Shown here: one piece after another, positions 17,765 to 25,412 of the stretch
Layout: each line of letters opens with the position of its first letter
Position numbering within the stretch: the first letter of the stretch is position 1
Source: 55-13 sp964501275
Lineage (GTDB): Bacteria; Armatimonadota; Fimbriimonadia; Fimbriimonadales; Fimbriimonadaceae
Assembly: GCA_964501275.1 (NCBI GenBank)
Contig: CAZCSP010000012.1
Location: 1 to 64,000, forward strand
DNA: 64,000 bases
Direction: 5' to 3'
Program-made: the position numbers and the translations under genes
The notes under the pieces: model-generated
What the model was told of the DNA's origin: nothing
The model's database searches: none
Seen by the model: the letters and a program-made list of their open reading frames with translations, nothing else

Positions 17765-17798
17765 AAAGGGCCGCGATCCCAATGGATCGCGGCCCTTT
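17765..17798 (+). terminator. Rho-independent terminator of rplU-rpmA
   Basis: A perfect 15-base-pair stem (AAAGGGCCGCGATCC with its complement) closed by the loop CAAT and ending in a short T run. It also lies 21 bases past the end of the convergent rmuC gene and, read from the minus strand, has an equivalent shape, so it may serve both. Confidence 0.92.
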
Positions 17799-17818
17799 TG
17801 CTTTGTATCCAGCCTAGG

Positions 17819-19432
17819 CTACTCTGTCGGCTCAACCACAACCGCAGGCTCCTCCATAAGCTCGGATACATCGCTTGCCACCAGCAAACTCCGCACATCT
17901 GGCTCGGGGAGGGAGTTTAGCTCGGGCTTGACGAAGAGAGTGGGTTCTCGGTCGACGGTGCGAGGGAGCTTCTTTTGCTCGAACCTCACGTCTTTTCCCG
18001 CCTCCAACTTTTGGAATCGGTAGGCAGAGGTGAGAAGCTGGCTTTGGATGGAGCCGACGGCACTGTTGTAGGCGCGGGTTGCTTTATCCAACCCGTCTCC
18101 AACCCCGGCAAAGTGCTCCACCGCGATCCGAATCCGGTCCACCATCTCTTTGCCAAGCTTCTGAATCTCATCCGCGTTCTCCCTTAGATTCTCCTGCCGC
18201 CAATCCAGCGCGACCATCCGCATCACGGCAAAGAGGAGGGAGGGGGTGGCGAGGATAATCTTGCGATCCCAGCCCCGAGTCGCGATCTCGGCGTCCACCT
18301 CTTGGGCGGCGGAGAGGCAGGCGTCGAGGGGGAGGAACATGATGACCAGTTCCGTGTTCTTGCTCCGCTCGGCATAGGGCTTCTTGGCGAGGGCGTCGAT
18401 GTGGCCCTTGACGTGGCCGGCGTGCTCTTTCAACTTGCCGATGCGCACCTGATCGTCCTCGGTGGTCATCGCCGCGTCGTAGGCGTCCAGCACGAACTTG
18501 GAGTCGATGACGATCTCTTTGTCGCCCGGCATCTTGACGATGAAGTCCGGCCGAGTCGCCCCGTCTTCTCCGCCCTCGTGTTGCTGAGTGTAGTAGTGAA
18601 GGTTCTTGGCGAGCCCGGCGGCCTCGAAAATCCGCTCCAGCAACATCTCGCCGGTGCGACCCCGGGTGGAGGGACCTCGCAAAAGGCCCTTGAGTTCATG
18701 GGTGGCGGTCTGCTGTTGGTTGATGCCGGTCAGCAGTTGCTGGATACGCTCGTTGGTTTGCACATCTCGCTCCTGGTGCGATTTCTCCAGGCTCTTGAGG
18801 TGTTCCTCGTATCCTTTCAGCGCGTCCGAGAGCGGCTTGACGAGTTCATCGATGGACTGTTTGCGCTGGACCAACTCGCTCTTGGCCTTCTCCTGCTCCG
18901 TCTCAAAGGTGGCCTTGGCGAGCTTCATGAAGTTCTGGTTGGTGGCTTCCAGAGCTTTGCCGGCGATGGAGTCGAACGCTTCCTTGAACTTCTCTTCCGC
19001 TTGTCGAATGGTGGATTCGAGTTCCGCCTTCCGTTCCTCATAGCTTCGACGTTCGGAGGCGAGTCGCTCATCAAAATTCCGGCGTTCAGCCTCTAGTTGC
19101 TCTTCAAAGCTACGCCGCTCGGACCCCATGCGCTCTTCCAGGGCCTTGGCGTCGATGCGAAGGGTTTCCAGATCCGAGCGGAATCCTTCTACCGATTGAT
19201 CCTTCTGCTCTAGCTCCGATTCCAGCGCGGGAATGCGCTCGGCCCGCGCTTCCGCCGTGGCCTGGGCCGCCGCCGACTTGGCCACCTCTTCCTGCAAACG
19301 CTTCGCCTCAGACTCTTCTCGAGTCTTTTCGTCTTCCAGGGAGGCGATCTGCTTCCTCAAGAGAAGCCAAACGCCAACGGCCCCCGCCGCCAGTCCCACC
19401 AAGACGCCAACCAGAACGCTTAAGCCATCCAC
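17819..19432 (-). CDS. rmuC: DNA recombination protein RmuC
   Basis: A 537-residue RmuC from the GTG at 19432: an N-terminal membrane helix (LSVLVGVLVGLAAGAVGVWLLL), a long charged coiled coil to about residue 220, then the RmuC nuclease-like domain with RGRTGEMLLERIFEAAGL, RPDFIVKMPGDKEIVIDSKF and FLPLDACLSAAQEVD. RmuC limits inversion at short inverted repeats, which is of interest given how many this window contains; that link is only suggestive. TATACT is 6 bases before the GTG. The frame extends further upstream through the divergent gene and is not used there. Confidence 0.92.
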   Translation of the reverse strand: MDGLSVLVGVLVGLAAGAVGVWLLLRKQIASLEDEKTREESEAKRLQEEVAKSAAAQATAEARAERIPALESELEQKDQSVEGFRSDLETLRIDAKALEERMGSERRSFEEQLEAERRNFDERLASERRSYEERKAELESTIRQAEEKFKEAFDSIAGKALEATNQNFMKLAKATFETEQEKAKSELVQRKQSIDELVKPLSDALKGYEEHLKSLEKSHQERDVQTNERIQQLLTGINQQQTATHELKGLLRGPSTRGRTGEMLLERIFEAAGLAKNLHYYTQQHEGGEDGATRPDFIVKMPGDKEIVIDSKFVLDAYDAAMTTEDDQVRIGKLKEHAGHVKGHIDALAKKPYAERSKNTELVIMFLPLDACLSAAQEVDAEIATRGWDRKIILATPSLLFAVMRMVALDWRQENLRENADEIQKLGKEMVDRIRIAVEHFAGVGDGLDKATRAYNSAVGSIQSQLLTSAYRFQKLEAGKDVRFEQKKLPRTVDREPTLFVKPELNSLPEPDVRSLLVASDVSELMEEPAVVVEPTE

Positions 19433-19474
19433 GCCAATAGTATACAGGCGTCTATCCGTGGGTAATCTTCTTTT
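19433..19474. promoter_or_regulatory. Divergent leaderless promoters of rmuC and the prpB-like gene
   Basis: Only 42 bases separate two GTG starts. On the minus strand TATACT (19439-19444) is 6 bases from the rmuC GTG; on the plus strand TAATCT (19463-19468) is 6 bases from the lyase GTG. The -35 region of each would overlap the -10 of the other, so the two promoters may exclude one another. Confidence 0.65.
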
Positions 19475-20350
19475 GTGCTGAAACCGCCCCCTTCGTCGCC
19501 CGGCGCCGTTCTTCGCGATCTGATGGCCAAAGACATCGTCGTAATGCCGGGGGTCTTTAACGCCATCTCGGCCCTGTCCGCCACCCAGGCGGGAGCCCAG
19601 GCGCTCTATCTGACCGGCGCGGGCTTGACCAATGGCACTCTGGGCGTCCCCGACATCGCCCTCGCCACCCAAACCGAGTTCGCCCAGCAAGCCGCCTATG
19701 TGACCTCGGTGACGTCGTTACCCGTTTTGAGCGACGCCGACACGGGGTTCGGGGAGTCGCTGAATGTGATGCGGACTGTGTTCGAGATGGAGCGGGCAGG
19801 CTTGGGAGGAATCCACTTGGAGGACCAGGTTTCTCCCAAGCGGTGTGGGCACTTGGATGGGAAGTCGGTGATCGAGACCGCCGACATGGTTCGGAAAATT
19901 CGTGCGGCGTCAGACTCCAAACGAGACAAATCCTTCATCATCTGTGCCCGAACGGATGCTCGGGGAGTGGAGGGTTTGGAAGTCGCTATTGAGCGGGCCA
20001 AGGCGTATGTGCAAGCCGGAGCCGACGCCGTCTTTCCCGAGGGCTTGCAGAGCGACGAGGAGTTTGATGCGTTCCGGGCCGGAGTGGAGGGACCTCTCCT
20101 GGCCAACATGACCGAGTTCGGCAAAACCCCCATCATCCCCACCTCCCGATTCCGAGACCTCGGCTACCAAATGGTCATCTTCCCCATGACCGCCTTCCGG
20201 GTGATGCTGAAAGCGATCGACGAGTGTTACGCGGAGTTGGTCGCGAAGGGCACCCAGGCTGAGATTCTCGGTGCGATGCGAACTCGGGCGGAATTGTATG
20301 AGCGGTTGGAGTATGGGGCCTATGACGAGCGGGATCAGGGGTGGATATAG
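19475..20350 (+). CDS. prpB: Isocitrate lyase/PEP mutase family, probable methylisocitrate lyase
   Basis: A 291-residue TIM-barrel lyase. The signature KRCGH motif of isocitrate/methylisocitrate lyases is present with its catalytic Cys, preceded by the metal-binding LSDADTGFG segment and GIHLEDQ. Length matches PrpB (about 290-300) and not isocitrate lyase proper. PrpB splits 2-methylisocitrate to pyruvate and succinate in propionate use. A citrate/methylcitrate synthase gene lies 740 bases downstream, supporting a methylcitrate route, though prpD is absent here. Substrate assignment between PrpB and related oxaloacetate or carboxyPEP enzymes is not certain. Confidence 0.85.
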   Translation: MLKPPPSSPGAVLRDLMAKDIVVMPGVFNAISALSATQAGAQALYLTGAGLTNGTLGVPDIALATQTEFAQQAAYVTSVTSLPVLSDADTGFGESLNVMRTVFEMERAGLGGIHLEDQVSPKRCGHLDGKSVIETADMVRKIRAASDSKRDKSFIICARTDARGVEGLEVAIERAKAYVQAGADAVFPEGLQSDEEFDAFRAGVEGPLLANMTEFGKTPIIPTSRFRDLGYQMVIFPMTAFRVMLKAIDECYAELVAKGTQAEILGAMRTRAELYERLEYGAYDERDQGWI

Positions 20351-20356
20351 TGTTGC

Positions 20357-20617
20357 CTACGCAATCTGCTTGGACAAGACAGGCAACAGCAGCACTTTGA
20401 GGTTCTTGACCCGTTGCAGATACTCCTCCAACTCGGCAAACTTGGCATAGAGTTCCATGCGCCTGGCCGTAGGTTGCATGGAAGTAAGCCTGATCGGAAC
20501 GAACCAGAAACCATGCTCTTCGTGCATTCCCTCATCGAATGCTTCAAAAAGGCCCTGGAAAGCCTCCTCCGAGTTGATGGCTTCTTGGATCCTTGAGAGA
20601 ACTACGTTCGCTTCCAT
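20357..20617 (-). CDS. 86-residue hypothetical protein downstream of a HEPN gene
   Basis: An 86-residue protein (MEANVVLSRIQEAINSEEAF...) of unknown family. It is mixed: an acidic helix (GLFEAFDEGMHEEHG), a strand (FWFVPIRL), then a helix and a final hydrophobic strand (LKVLLLPVL). TAGAAT lies 7 bases before the ATG, giving it its own leaderless promoter, while its position 16 bases after the HEPN gene on the same strand suggests an operon. By analogy with HEPN pairs it might be an antitoxin or regulator, but nothing in the sequence proves this. Confidence 0.65.
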   Translation of the reverse strand: MEANVVLSRIQEAINSEEAFQGLFEAFDEGMHEEHGFWFVPIRLTSMQPTARRMELYAKFAELEEYLQRVKNLKVLLLPVLSKQIA

Positions 20618-20633
20618 TACTTCTATTCTACGC

Positions 20634-20993
20634 TCAAAAGCCCAACAAACTGAGGGCCGATGATGCTTCTCTCAGTCCATCACCTGCCAAGGCCACATCA
20701 ACGTTTTCCTGTGGGTTATAGTCAGCGACCTCACGAATCATACGCAGACCAATACAAAATCCGGCTAGAAGTTGGCCGTCATTGACTTGGAGGCCAAGAC
20801 TATTGCGCGCAAGTCCGGGGATCGCAGTATGGGTTGGGTTGCCCCTTGGTGGTAACTGTGCCTGTGGAGTGGCAGAAGTCACGGCGCAATAGGCAGCGTA
20901 ATAGCACCGAGTCACGCAAGCACGGTAATGACCCTCTGCAAGGAGCGATTTGGCGGCCATCATGTTCTCTCGCGCAAGGTCCGCCCAAGTCAT
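20634..20993 (-). CDS. HEPN domain protein
   Basis: A 119-residue HEPN-fold protein. The first helix (MTWADLARENMMAAKSLL) and the RCYYAAYCAV segment are typical, and the late RMIREVADYNP block matches the R-x-x-A-D-Y variant of the HEPN active-site motif. Many HEPN proteins are RNases or adenylylation targets in toxin-antitoxin pairs, usually beside an MNT nucleotidyltransferase. Here the neighbour is instead an 86-residue protein of unknown family. TAGGAT is 7 bases before the ATG, marking a likely leaderless start; I preferred this ATG to a TTG six bases upstream. Confidence 0.8.
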   Translation of the reverse strand: MTWADLARENMMAAKSLLAEGHYRACVTRCYYAAYCAVTSATPQAQLPPRGNPTHTAIPGLARNSLGLQVNDGQLLAGFCIGLRMIREVADYNPQENVDVALAGDGLREASSALSLLGF

Positions 20994-21006
20994 CGCCAAA
21001 ATCCTA
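20994..21006 (-). promoter_or_regulatory. Leaderless -10 of the HEPN gene
   Basis: TAGGAT on the minus strand (21001-21006) with 7 bases to the ATG and no ribosome site between. Part of the wider TANNNT pattern. Confidence 0.55.
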
Positions 21007-21090
21007 CCCGTTTGGTTTCAGGCGACATAGCTTCTGCAAGTTGGCGGTAAACTGCCCCTAAATCCCACTCCCAACCTTCAAAGAAGAACC

Positions 21091-22242
21091 ATGAGCGCCA
21101 CCCTTACCGACAAATATCCAAACTACAGCCCTGGACTCGAGGGCGTGATTGCTGGCATTAGCACCATCAGCGAGATCGATAGCGACCGTAGCAGCTTGCA
21201 ATACCGCGGCTACGACGTCCACGACCTCGCCGAGAGCGGCAGCTTTGAGGAGACCACCTACCTGCTGCTCTATGGCAAGCTCCCCAACCAGACCGAGCTC
21301 ACTGAATTCAAGAACACTCTTTCTGCCGAGCGCGAAGTCCCCGAGGCTGTCTACACCGCCCTGAAAGCGCTTCCCAAGGACGCCCACCCGATGGACGCGA
21401 TCCGCACGGCTTACTCCGTCCTTGCCCCCTTTGATCCCGACTACACCGCTCCGGCAACTGACGACGCAGCCAATCTTCGCAAAGCCGTGCGGATCATTGC
21501 CAAAGCGGGCACTATGGTCGCCAATGGCCACCGCATCCGCCAAGGGCTGGAGCCTATCAAGCCCAACCCAGCCCACAACACCGCCGAGAACTTCCTCCAC
21601 CTGATGACCGGACAAGAGCCGAATGCCAAGACGGTCGAGGTCATGGACGCTTCCCTCACACTCTACGCCGAGCACGGGTTCAACGCCAGCACCTTCGCCT
21701 GTCGGGTCACCGTGGCGACCTTGAGCGATCTCTACAGCGGCATCGTCACTGGCATCGGCACCCTGCGCGGTCCGCTCCACGGCGGCGCAAACGAGGAAGC
21801 CATGAAGATGCTCCTCGACATCGACCAGCCTGCCAACGCCCAGGCTTGGATCGACGACGCGCTGGACGGTAAGAAGAAGATCATGGGCTTTGGCCACCGC
21901 GAGTACAAGAAGCGGGACAGCCGAGCTATCTACCTCACCAAGGTTGCCAAGGAGCTTGGCATAGAAAAGGGCGACACCCGATTTGGCGACATCGCCGACA
22001 TCCTGGAAAACACCATGGAGACGAGGAAGAACATCTTTCCGAACGTCGACTTCCCCGCCGCCTATGCCTACTACCTGCTGGGCATTCCGATCGACCTCTA
22101 CACTCCGATCTTCGTCGTCGCCCGCGTCTCCGGCTGGAGCGCCCACGCCATCGAGCAGCTTCGCAATAACCGCCTCATCCGCCCCAAAGCGATCTACGAA
22201 GGTGACGCAAATCTGGACTACGTCCCCCTCGCATCCCGCTAG
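21091..22242 (+). CDS. Citrate synthase / 2-methylcitrate synthase
   Basis: A 383-residue type II citrate synthase family protein. Catalytic regions are visible: GPLHGGANEEAM and MGFGHREYKKRDSRA with the histidines, and VSGWSAHAIEQ near the C-terminus. The N-terminal PNYSPGLEGVIAGISTIS and SLQYRGYDVHDLAE are typical of the short citrate/methylcitrate synthase group. The nearby PrpB-type lyase argues for a PrpC role, but this could equally be the main citrate synthase, since the short families cannot be split by eye. A strong terminator follows. Confidence 0.9.
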   Translation: MSATLTDKYPNYSPGLEGVIAGISTISEIDSDRSSLQYRGYDVHDLAESGSFEETTYLLLYGKLPNQTELTEFKNTLSAEREVPEAVYTALKALPKDAHPMDAIRTAYSVLAPFDPDYTAPATDDAANLRKAVRIIAKAGTMVANGHRIRQGLEPIKPNPAHNTAENFLHLMTGQEPNAKTVEVMDASLTLYAEHGFNASTFACRVTVATLSDLYSGIVTGIGTLRGPLHGGANEEAMKMLLDIDQPANAQAWIDDALDGKKKIMGFGHREYKKRDSRAIYLTKVAKELGIEKGDTRFGDIADILENTMETRKNIFPNVDFPAAYAYYLLGIPIDLYTPIFVVARVSGWSAHAIEQLRNNRLIRPKAIYEGDANLDYVPLASR

Positions 22243-22257
22243 CCAGAGAGTTTAAAG

Positions 22258-22288
22258 GCCCGACGTGCAACCCGTGTCGGGCTTTTTT
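22258..22288 (+). terminator. Rho-independent terminator of the citrate synthase gene
   Basis: GCCCGAC (22258-22264) pairs with GTCGGGC (22276-22282) around an 11-base loop, followed by six Ts. It is 16 bases after the stop codon. Confidence 0.88.
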
Positions 22289-22314
22289 GGTATGTTTGTC
22301 GTAAGGTAATGGAT

Positions 22315-22986
22315 ATGAAGAAAGGCCTTCTCGTTGCATCGTTCGTCGGACTCTCCGTATTGGCATCCGCCCAAACCTCGCACTTGCTGCGAATCAAAAC
22401 TAAAACAGGCCAGACCTATCGCTACCAGATGAACATGGAACAAGGCGGTAACGGGCAGACGATGAAGTTCGGAATCCAGATGGCCATGAAGGTAGCCAAG
22501 GTTCAGAACAACCAGTTCACCATCAACACCACGATGGGTGGCGTTACGATGAATGGCCAAGCTGCTCCGCCCCAATTGGCAGACACGTTGAAGCAGATGC
22601 TGATCACTACCGTGATGGATCCTCGGGGGCGAGTTCTGAAAACAGAGACCAAAGGAATCCCTGGAATGGGCTCCGCCGCCCAAGGCTCCGCCGTGCCATT
22701 CCCCGAGAAAGCGGTAAAGGTCGGCGGCACTTGGACGGGCGAGGCTGAAGTGCAGGGTCAGAAGGTCAAAACCTCCTACAAACTGGTCCAAATCAAGTCC
22801 GTCCTTGGCAAGCAGGCGGCCGTGATTCACGCCACCCCCAGCGCCACGCCCAACTTTAAGACTAAAGGCCCCATCGTCTTTGCCGTTGAACTCTCGACCG
22901 GGTTCCCACTCTCGATGAGTATGACCGGCACCGCAACGCAGGGGACGACAACGCAAACCATGTCCATGACCATGAGGCGGATCTAA
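22315..22986 (+). CDS. Secreted hypothetical protein, paralogue of the 23095 gene
   Basis: A 223-residue exported protein (MKKGLLVASFVGLSVLASAQ signal). The ATG at 22315 has AAGG seven bases upstream; an in-frame ATG at 22309 is the alternative. The body shares its plan with the next gene: KTGQTYRYQMNMEQ, then ITTVMDPRGRVLKTE, PFPEKAVKVGGTWTGE and VELSTGFPLSMSM. This order resembles DUF6263-type proteins, which look like lipid- or hydrophobe-binding beta proteins, but the family match is from memory and function is unknown. Confidence 0.75.
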   Translation: MKKGLLVASFVGLSVLASAQTSHLLRIKTKTGQTYRYQMNMEQGGNGQTMKFGIQMAMKVAKVQNNQFTINTTMGGVTMNGQAAPPQLADTLKQMLITTVMDPRGRVLKTETKGIPGMGSAAQGSAVPFPEKAVKVGGTWTGEAEVQGQKVKTSYKLVQIKSVLGKQAAVIHATPSATPNFKTKGPIVFAVELSTGFPLSMSMTGTATQGTTTQTMSMTMRRI

Positions 22987-23094
22987 AGGCTTCGTCTAGG
23001 GGAACTGGTCCGGTAAGAATATCGGACCAATTTCCTTCTATGTTTTGCGATTACATTAATCTTCAAACTACCTTGCAGAAACTCAGGAGGCACT

Positions 23095-23808
23095 ATGCAA
23101 AAGTTCATTCCGATCGCGCTCTTTGCGATCTTGGTCGTCGGGTGTAAGGGAGGCGATACCACCGCCGCAACCGGTGGAGGGGCGGGTTCATCTGTTGTCA
23201 AACCCAGTTCCGATGGCTCGTACACTTTGAAATTCAACCCGAAGGAAGGCGAGAAGTACACCTACGTCACTCAAACCAGCGCTACGGGCATGGATCTCGA
23301 ACAGACCATGACGATGTTCTGTGAAAAGGTGGACGGAGACAACCGCACCATCATCACCACCATCGATGCCATGAAGATGAATGGAAACGAACCCCCGGCA
23401 GCCGCAGCGGACAGCCTGAAGAAGATGAAGATCATCACCACCATGGACTCTTCCGGCAAGACGCTCGAAACCAAGATGGAAGGGGCGCCCGCAGGAATGC
23501 CTGCCCCCGACTCGCCCGTCGCGGCTTTCCCGACCAAGGCGGTGAAGGTTGGCGACACATGGGATGGCTCTCTGAAAATGGGGGGAACCGATGTCAAAGC
23601 GAACTATAAGCTCACCAGCGTAGAGGGTGGCACCGCCACCATTGAGTCGATGATGGAAGGACTGCCCATGGGGATGACTATGGAGTCGCCCGCGATCACG
23701 AAGATCGACTTGTCTACCGGTATGCCTATATCTACTTCTTCGAAAATGAAGATGAAAGGCCCAGATGGCAAAGACGCCGAAATCACCAGTGAGATGAAGC
23801 GCAAGTAA
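23095..23808 (+). CDS. Lipoprotein paralogue of the 22315 protein
   Basis: A 237-residue lipoprotein with lipobox LVVGC at Cys17 and a Gly/Ser/Thr linker. It shares with the preceding protein the segments GEKYTYVTQT, MKIITTMDSSGKTLETK, FPTKAVKVGDTWDGS and IDLSTGMPISTSS, so the two genes arose by duplication, one product being released and the other lipid-anchored. Met-rich, charged C-terminus. AGGAGG lies 4 bases before the ATG, one of the few strong ribosome sites in the window. Confidence 0.8.
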   Translation: MQKFIPIALFAILVVGCKGGDTTAATGGGAGSSVVKPSSDGSYTLKFNPKEGEKYTYVTQTSATGMDLEQTMTMFCEKVDGDNRTIITTIDAMKMNGNEPPAAAADSLKKMKIITTMDSSGKTLETKMEGAPAGMPAPDSPVAAFPTKAVKVGDTWDGSLKMGGTDVKANYKLTSVEGGTATIESMMEGLPMGMTMESPAITKIDLSTGMPISTSSKMKMKGPDGKDAEITSEMKRK

Positions 23809-23826
23809 ACGCATTCGTCCTATCTA

Positions 23827-23865
23827 AAGAACTCCAGCCTGGTCCTAGATCAGACTGGGGTTCTT
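23827..23865 (+). terminator. Hairpin after the lipoprotein gene
   Basis: AAGAACTCCAG pairs with CTGGGGTTCTT (one T-G pair) around a 17-base loop, 18 bases past the stop codon. The U-tract is weak, so terminator activity is probable but not assured. Confidence 0.65.
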
Positions 23866-23913
23866 CACTTTGGAAGACGCTAGCCCGGATGTCTCTTGAT
23901 CATCCCGATGTTC

Positions 23914-23992
23914 CTTCGGTGGTTCTCTGCGGCCCTCGGTGGTTTGTCTGCCAACTGAAAGAGCCACCGAAAGGCACGGAGGGCCACCGAAG
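23914..23992. repeat. CACCGAAGG-type inverted repeat, copy 1
   Basis: Opens CTTCGGTGG and closes with its complement CCACCGAAG; the arms share further imperfect pairing across GGCCCTC/GAGGGCC. It sits between convergent genes. Related elements are at 34226-34308 and 41252-41336. Confidence 0.65.
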
Positions 23993-24080
23993 GATGGGAC
24001 CGCTATCCGATGGCTTTGTTTCGACTGTGACGATGCAGTCCGCTGCGATTTGAACCTATTGCGAATACAATCCAGGCTAG

Positions 24081-25256
24081 TTACAAATTCCCGGTCTTGA
24101 AAGACCAGCGTCGCTCCAGGTTTTCTCTGCCATTCACAAGTGCTTTGATGCTCACGTCGTAAGTCTGGTTCGCTTCCAGAGGGTGTTGCGGGATCAGGAT
24201 GATCGCTCCGTCCAAGTGCTCGTCATTGGCGCTTGAGTTCACGAAAACCGGCACCGGCTTTCCATTCGATGTAAGCGATGCATCGACCAGCCTCAGCTTC
24301 GGCTGGCTCTCGCCAAAGAGGCTGAGCACGATGGGATAGCCGACATTTCCTACCGACGCCGGATGCATTCGTAACGGGTTGGGCCGTTCATTACCGTTCC
24401 AAGAGGTCGGTACGCCTGCCTGGCCGACACCTGGAGACACGGTTACACCGGAAGCTCCGCTTCCGCCGAACTTGACGCCGAAGTGCTTCCCGACATAGCC
24501 AGTTCCGACGGGAATACGGCCCGGCTGCATGAAGGGGATTCGATGATAGGGCGCATCGAAAAGATCTCGAACCGACTCTTTGAGACTGCCGCTGTTGTAG
24601 GAGACGCACTCCCATGAACTGCCTGTGTATCCAAAAGCCTCAAGCCGGTCCGATGGGGTCGCCCCGATGAAACCCGGCTCCCCCTGCTTCTCGTAGTGAC
24701 CTGTACGGCGATTCTTCGCCAGGTACTTCACATGGCCCAGCGAAGCGGCGTTCAGCCGATCCTCTTGATAAGCGTCTTCCAAATCGAGCGCCCTGCGATA
24801 GACATTGGTCTCCTCCAAGCCCGCGTCCTGGGTGGGCTCGGGAGCGGGAAGCCGGGGGATCGCTTCGCTGGAAACTTGGAAAGTCCAGTTCTTCTTGACC
24901 TCCAACCGCTCGTCCACCATGACTCGGCACTGGACGTCGTACTTACCAGCTTGGAAGGGGCGGTCGGGTTGATACTCCAGTCGGCGGAGACGAGGGTTAT
25001 AGGCGGCATCTACGCGGTCGCCGTTGATGAGCATCGAGGCCGACGTCACCTTGGCGCCATCGCTCGGCCAAACCTCCCATTGGAGAGTCGGCGCAGACAC
25101 CAGCAGGGAAGACTTGGGACCATAGGACCGATGAAAGGCTTGGATCGAGGAGTCGGCGATGCGCCCAGAAATGAGAAGCAGGAGCAGGTTTGCCGTGGCA
25201 ATCCTCCCCCCGATGCGCAACCCGCGCCTGTCTCCCCTGTAAGTCTTATCTGCCAA
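24081..25256 (-). CDS. CAP/SCP-domain exported protein
   Basis: Up to 391 residues from a TTG start at 25256; an internal TTG twelve codons later may be the true start, giving a signal peptide around ANLLLLLISG. An Ig-like strand region (about 50-130) precedes a CAP (cysteine-rich secretory/PR-1) domain at about 150-290, recognised from DAYQEDRLNAASLGHVKYL, the active-site-like GHYE segment and the WECVSY region. A second beta domain closes the protein (SIKALVNGRENLERRWSF). CAP domains bind lipids or have protease-like surfaces; the role here is unknown. Confidence 0.75.
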   Translation of the reverse strand: MADKTYRGDRRGLRIGGRIATANLLLLLISGRIADSSIQAFHRSYGPKSSLLVSAPTLQWEVWPSDGAKVTSASMLINGDRVDAAYNPRLRRLEYQPDRPFQAGKYDVQCRVMVDERLEVKKNWTFQVSSEAIPRLPAPEPTQDAGLEETNVYRRALDLEDAYQEDRLNAASLGHVKYLAKNRRTGHYEKQGEPGFIGATPSDRLEAFGYTGSSWECVSYNSGSLKESVRDLFDAPYHRIPFMQPGRIPVGTGYVGKHFGVKFGGSGASGVTVSPGVGQAGVPTSWNGNERPNPLRMHPASVGNVGYPIVLSLFGESQPKLRLVDASLTSNGKPVPVFVNSSANDEHLDGAIILIPQHPLEANQTYDVSIKALVNGRENLERRWSFKTGNL

Positions 25257-25380
25257 TCGTTAACCTCGGAATCGAGCGTGCTCCCTTTCGACACGTTCCG
25301 AAGATCGGAGAATAATCCGCAGGCGATGTTACCAGACCTTCTAAAAGATGATGTACGTCCAACGATTAAATCATTGGGAA

Positions 25381-25409
25381 ACGTCATATAAAATGAAGAC
25401 TCACGTCAT
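25381..25409 (+). promoter_or_regulatory. Promoter region with ACGTCAT direct repeats
   Basis: ACGTCAT occurs at 25381-25387 and 25403-25409, 22 bases apart (two helical turns), with an A/T-rich TATAAAAT-like stretch between them. The kinase ATG follows at 25413. The arrangement suggests a regulator binding the same face twice. Confidence 0.4.
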
Positions 25410-25412
25410 TCA

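Noticed and set aside
19433..19690. 86-codon N-terminal extension of rmuC
   Set aside because: It runs antisense through the PrpB-type gene; the GTG at 19432 with a -10 six bases upstream and a membrane helix fits better.
21058..22146. 362-codon minus frame opposite citrate synthase
   Set aside because: Shadow of a well-supported gene.
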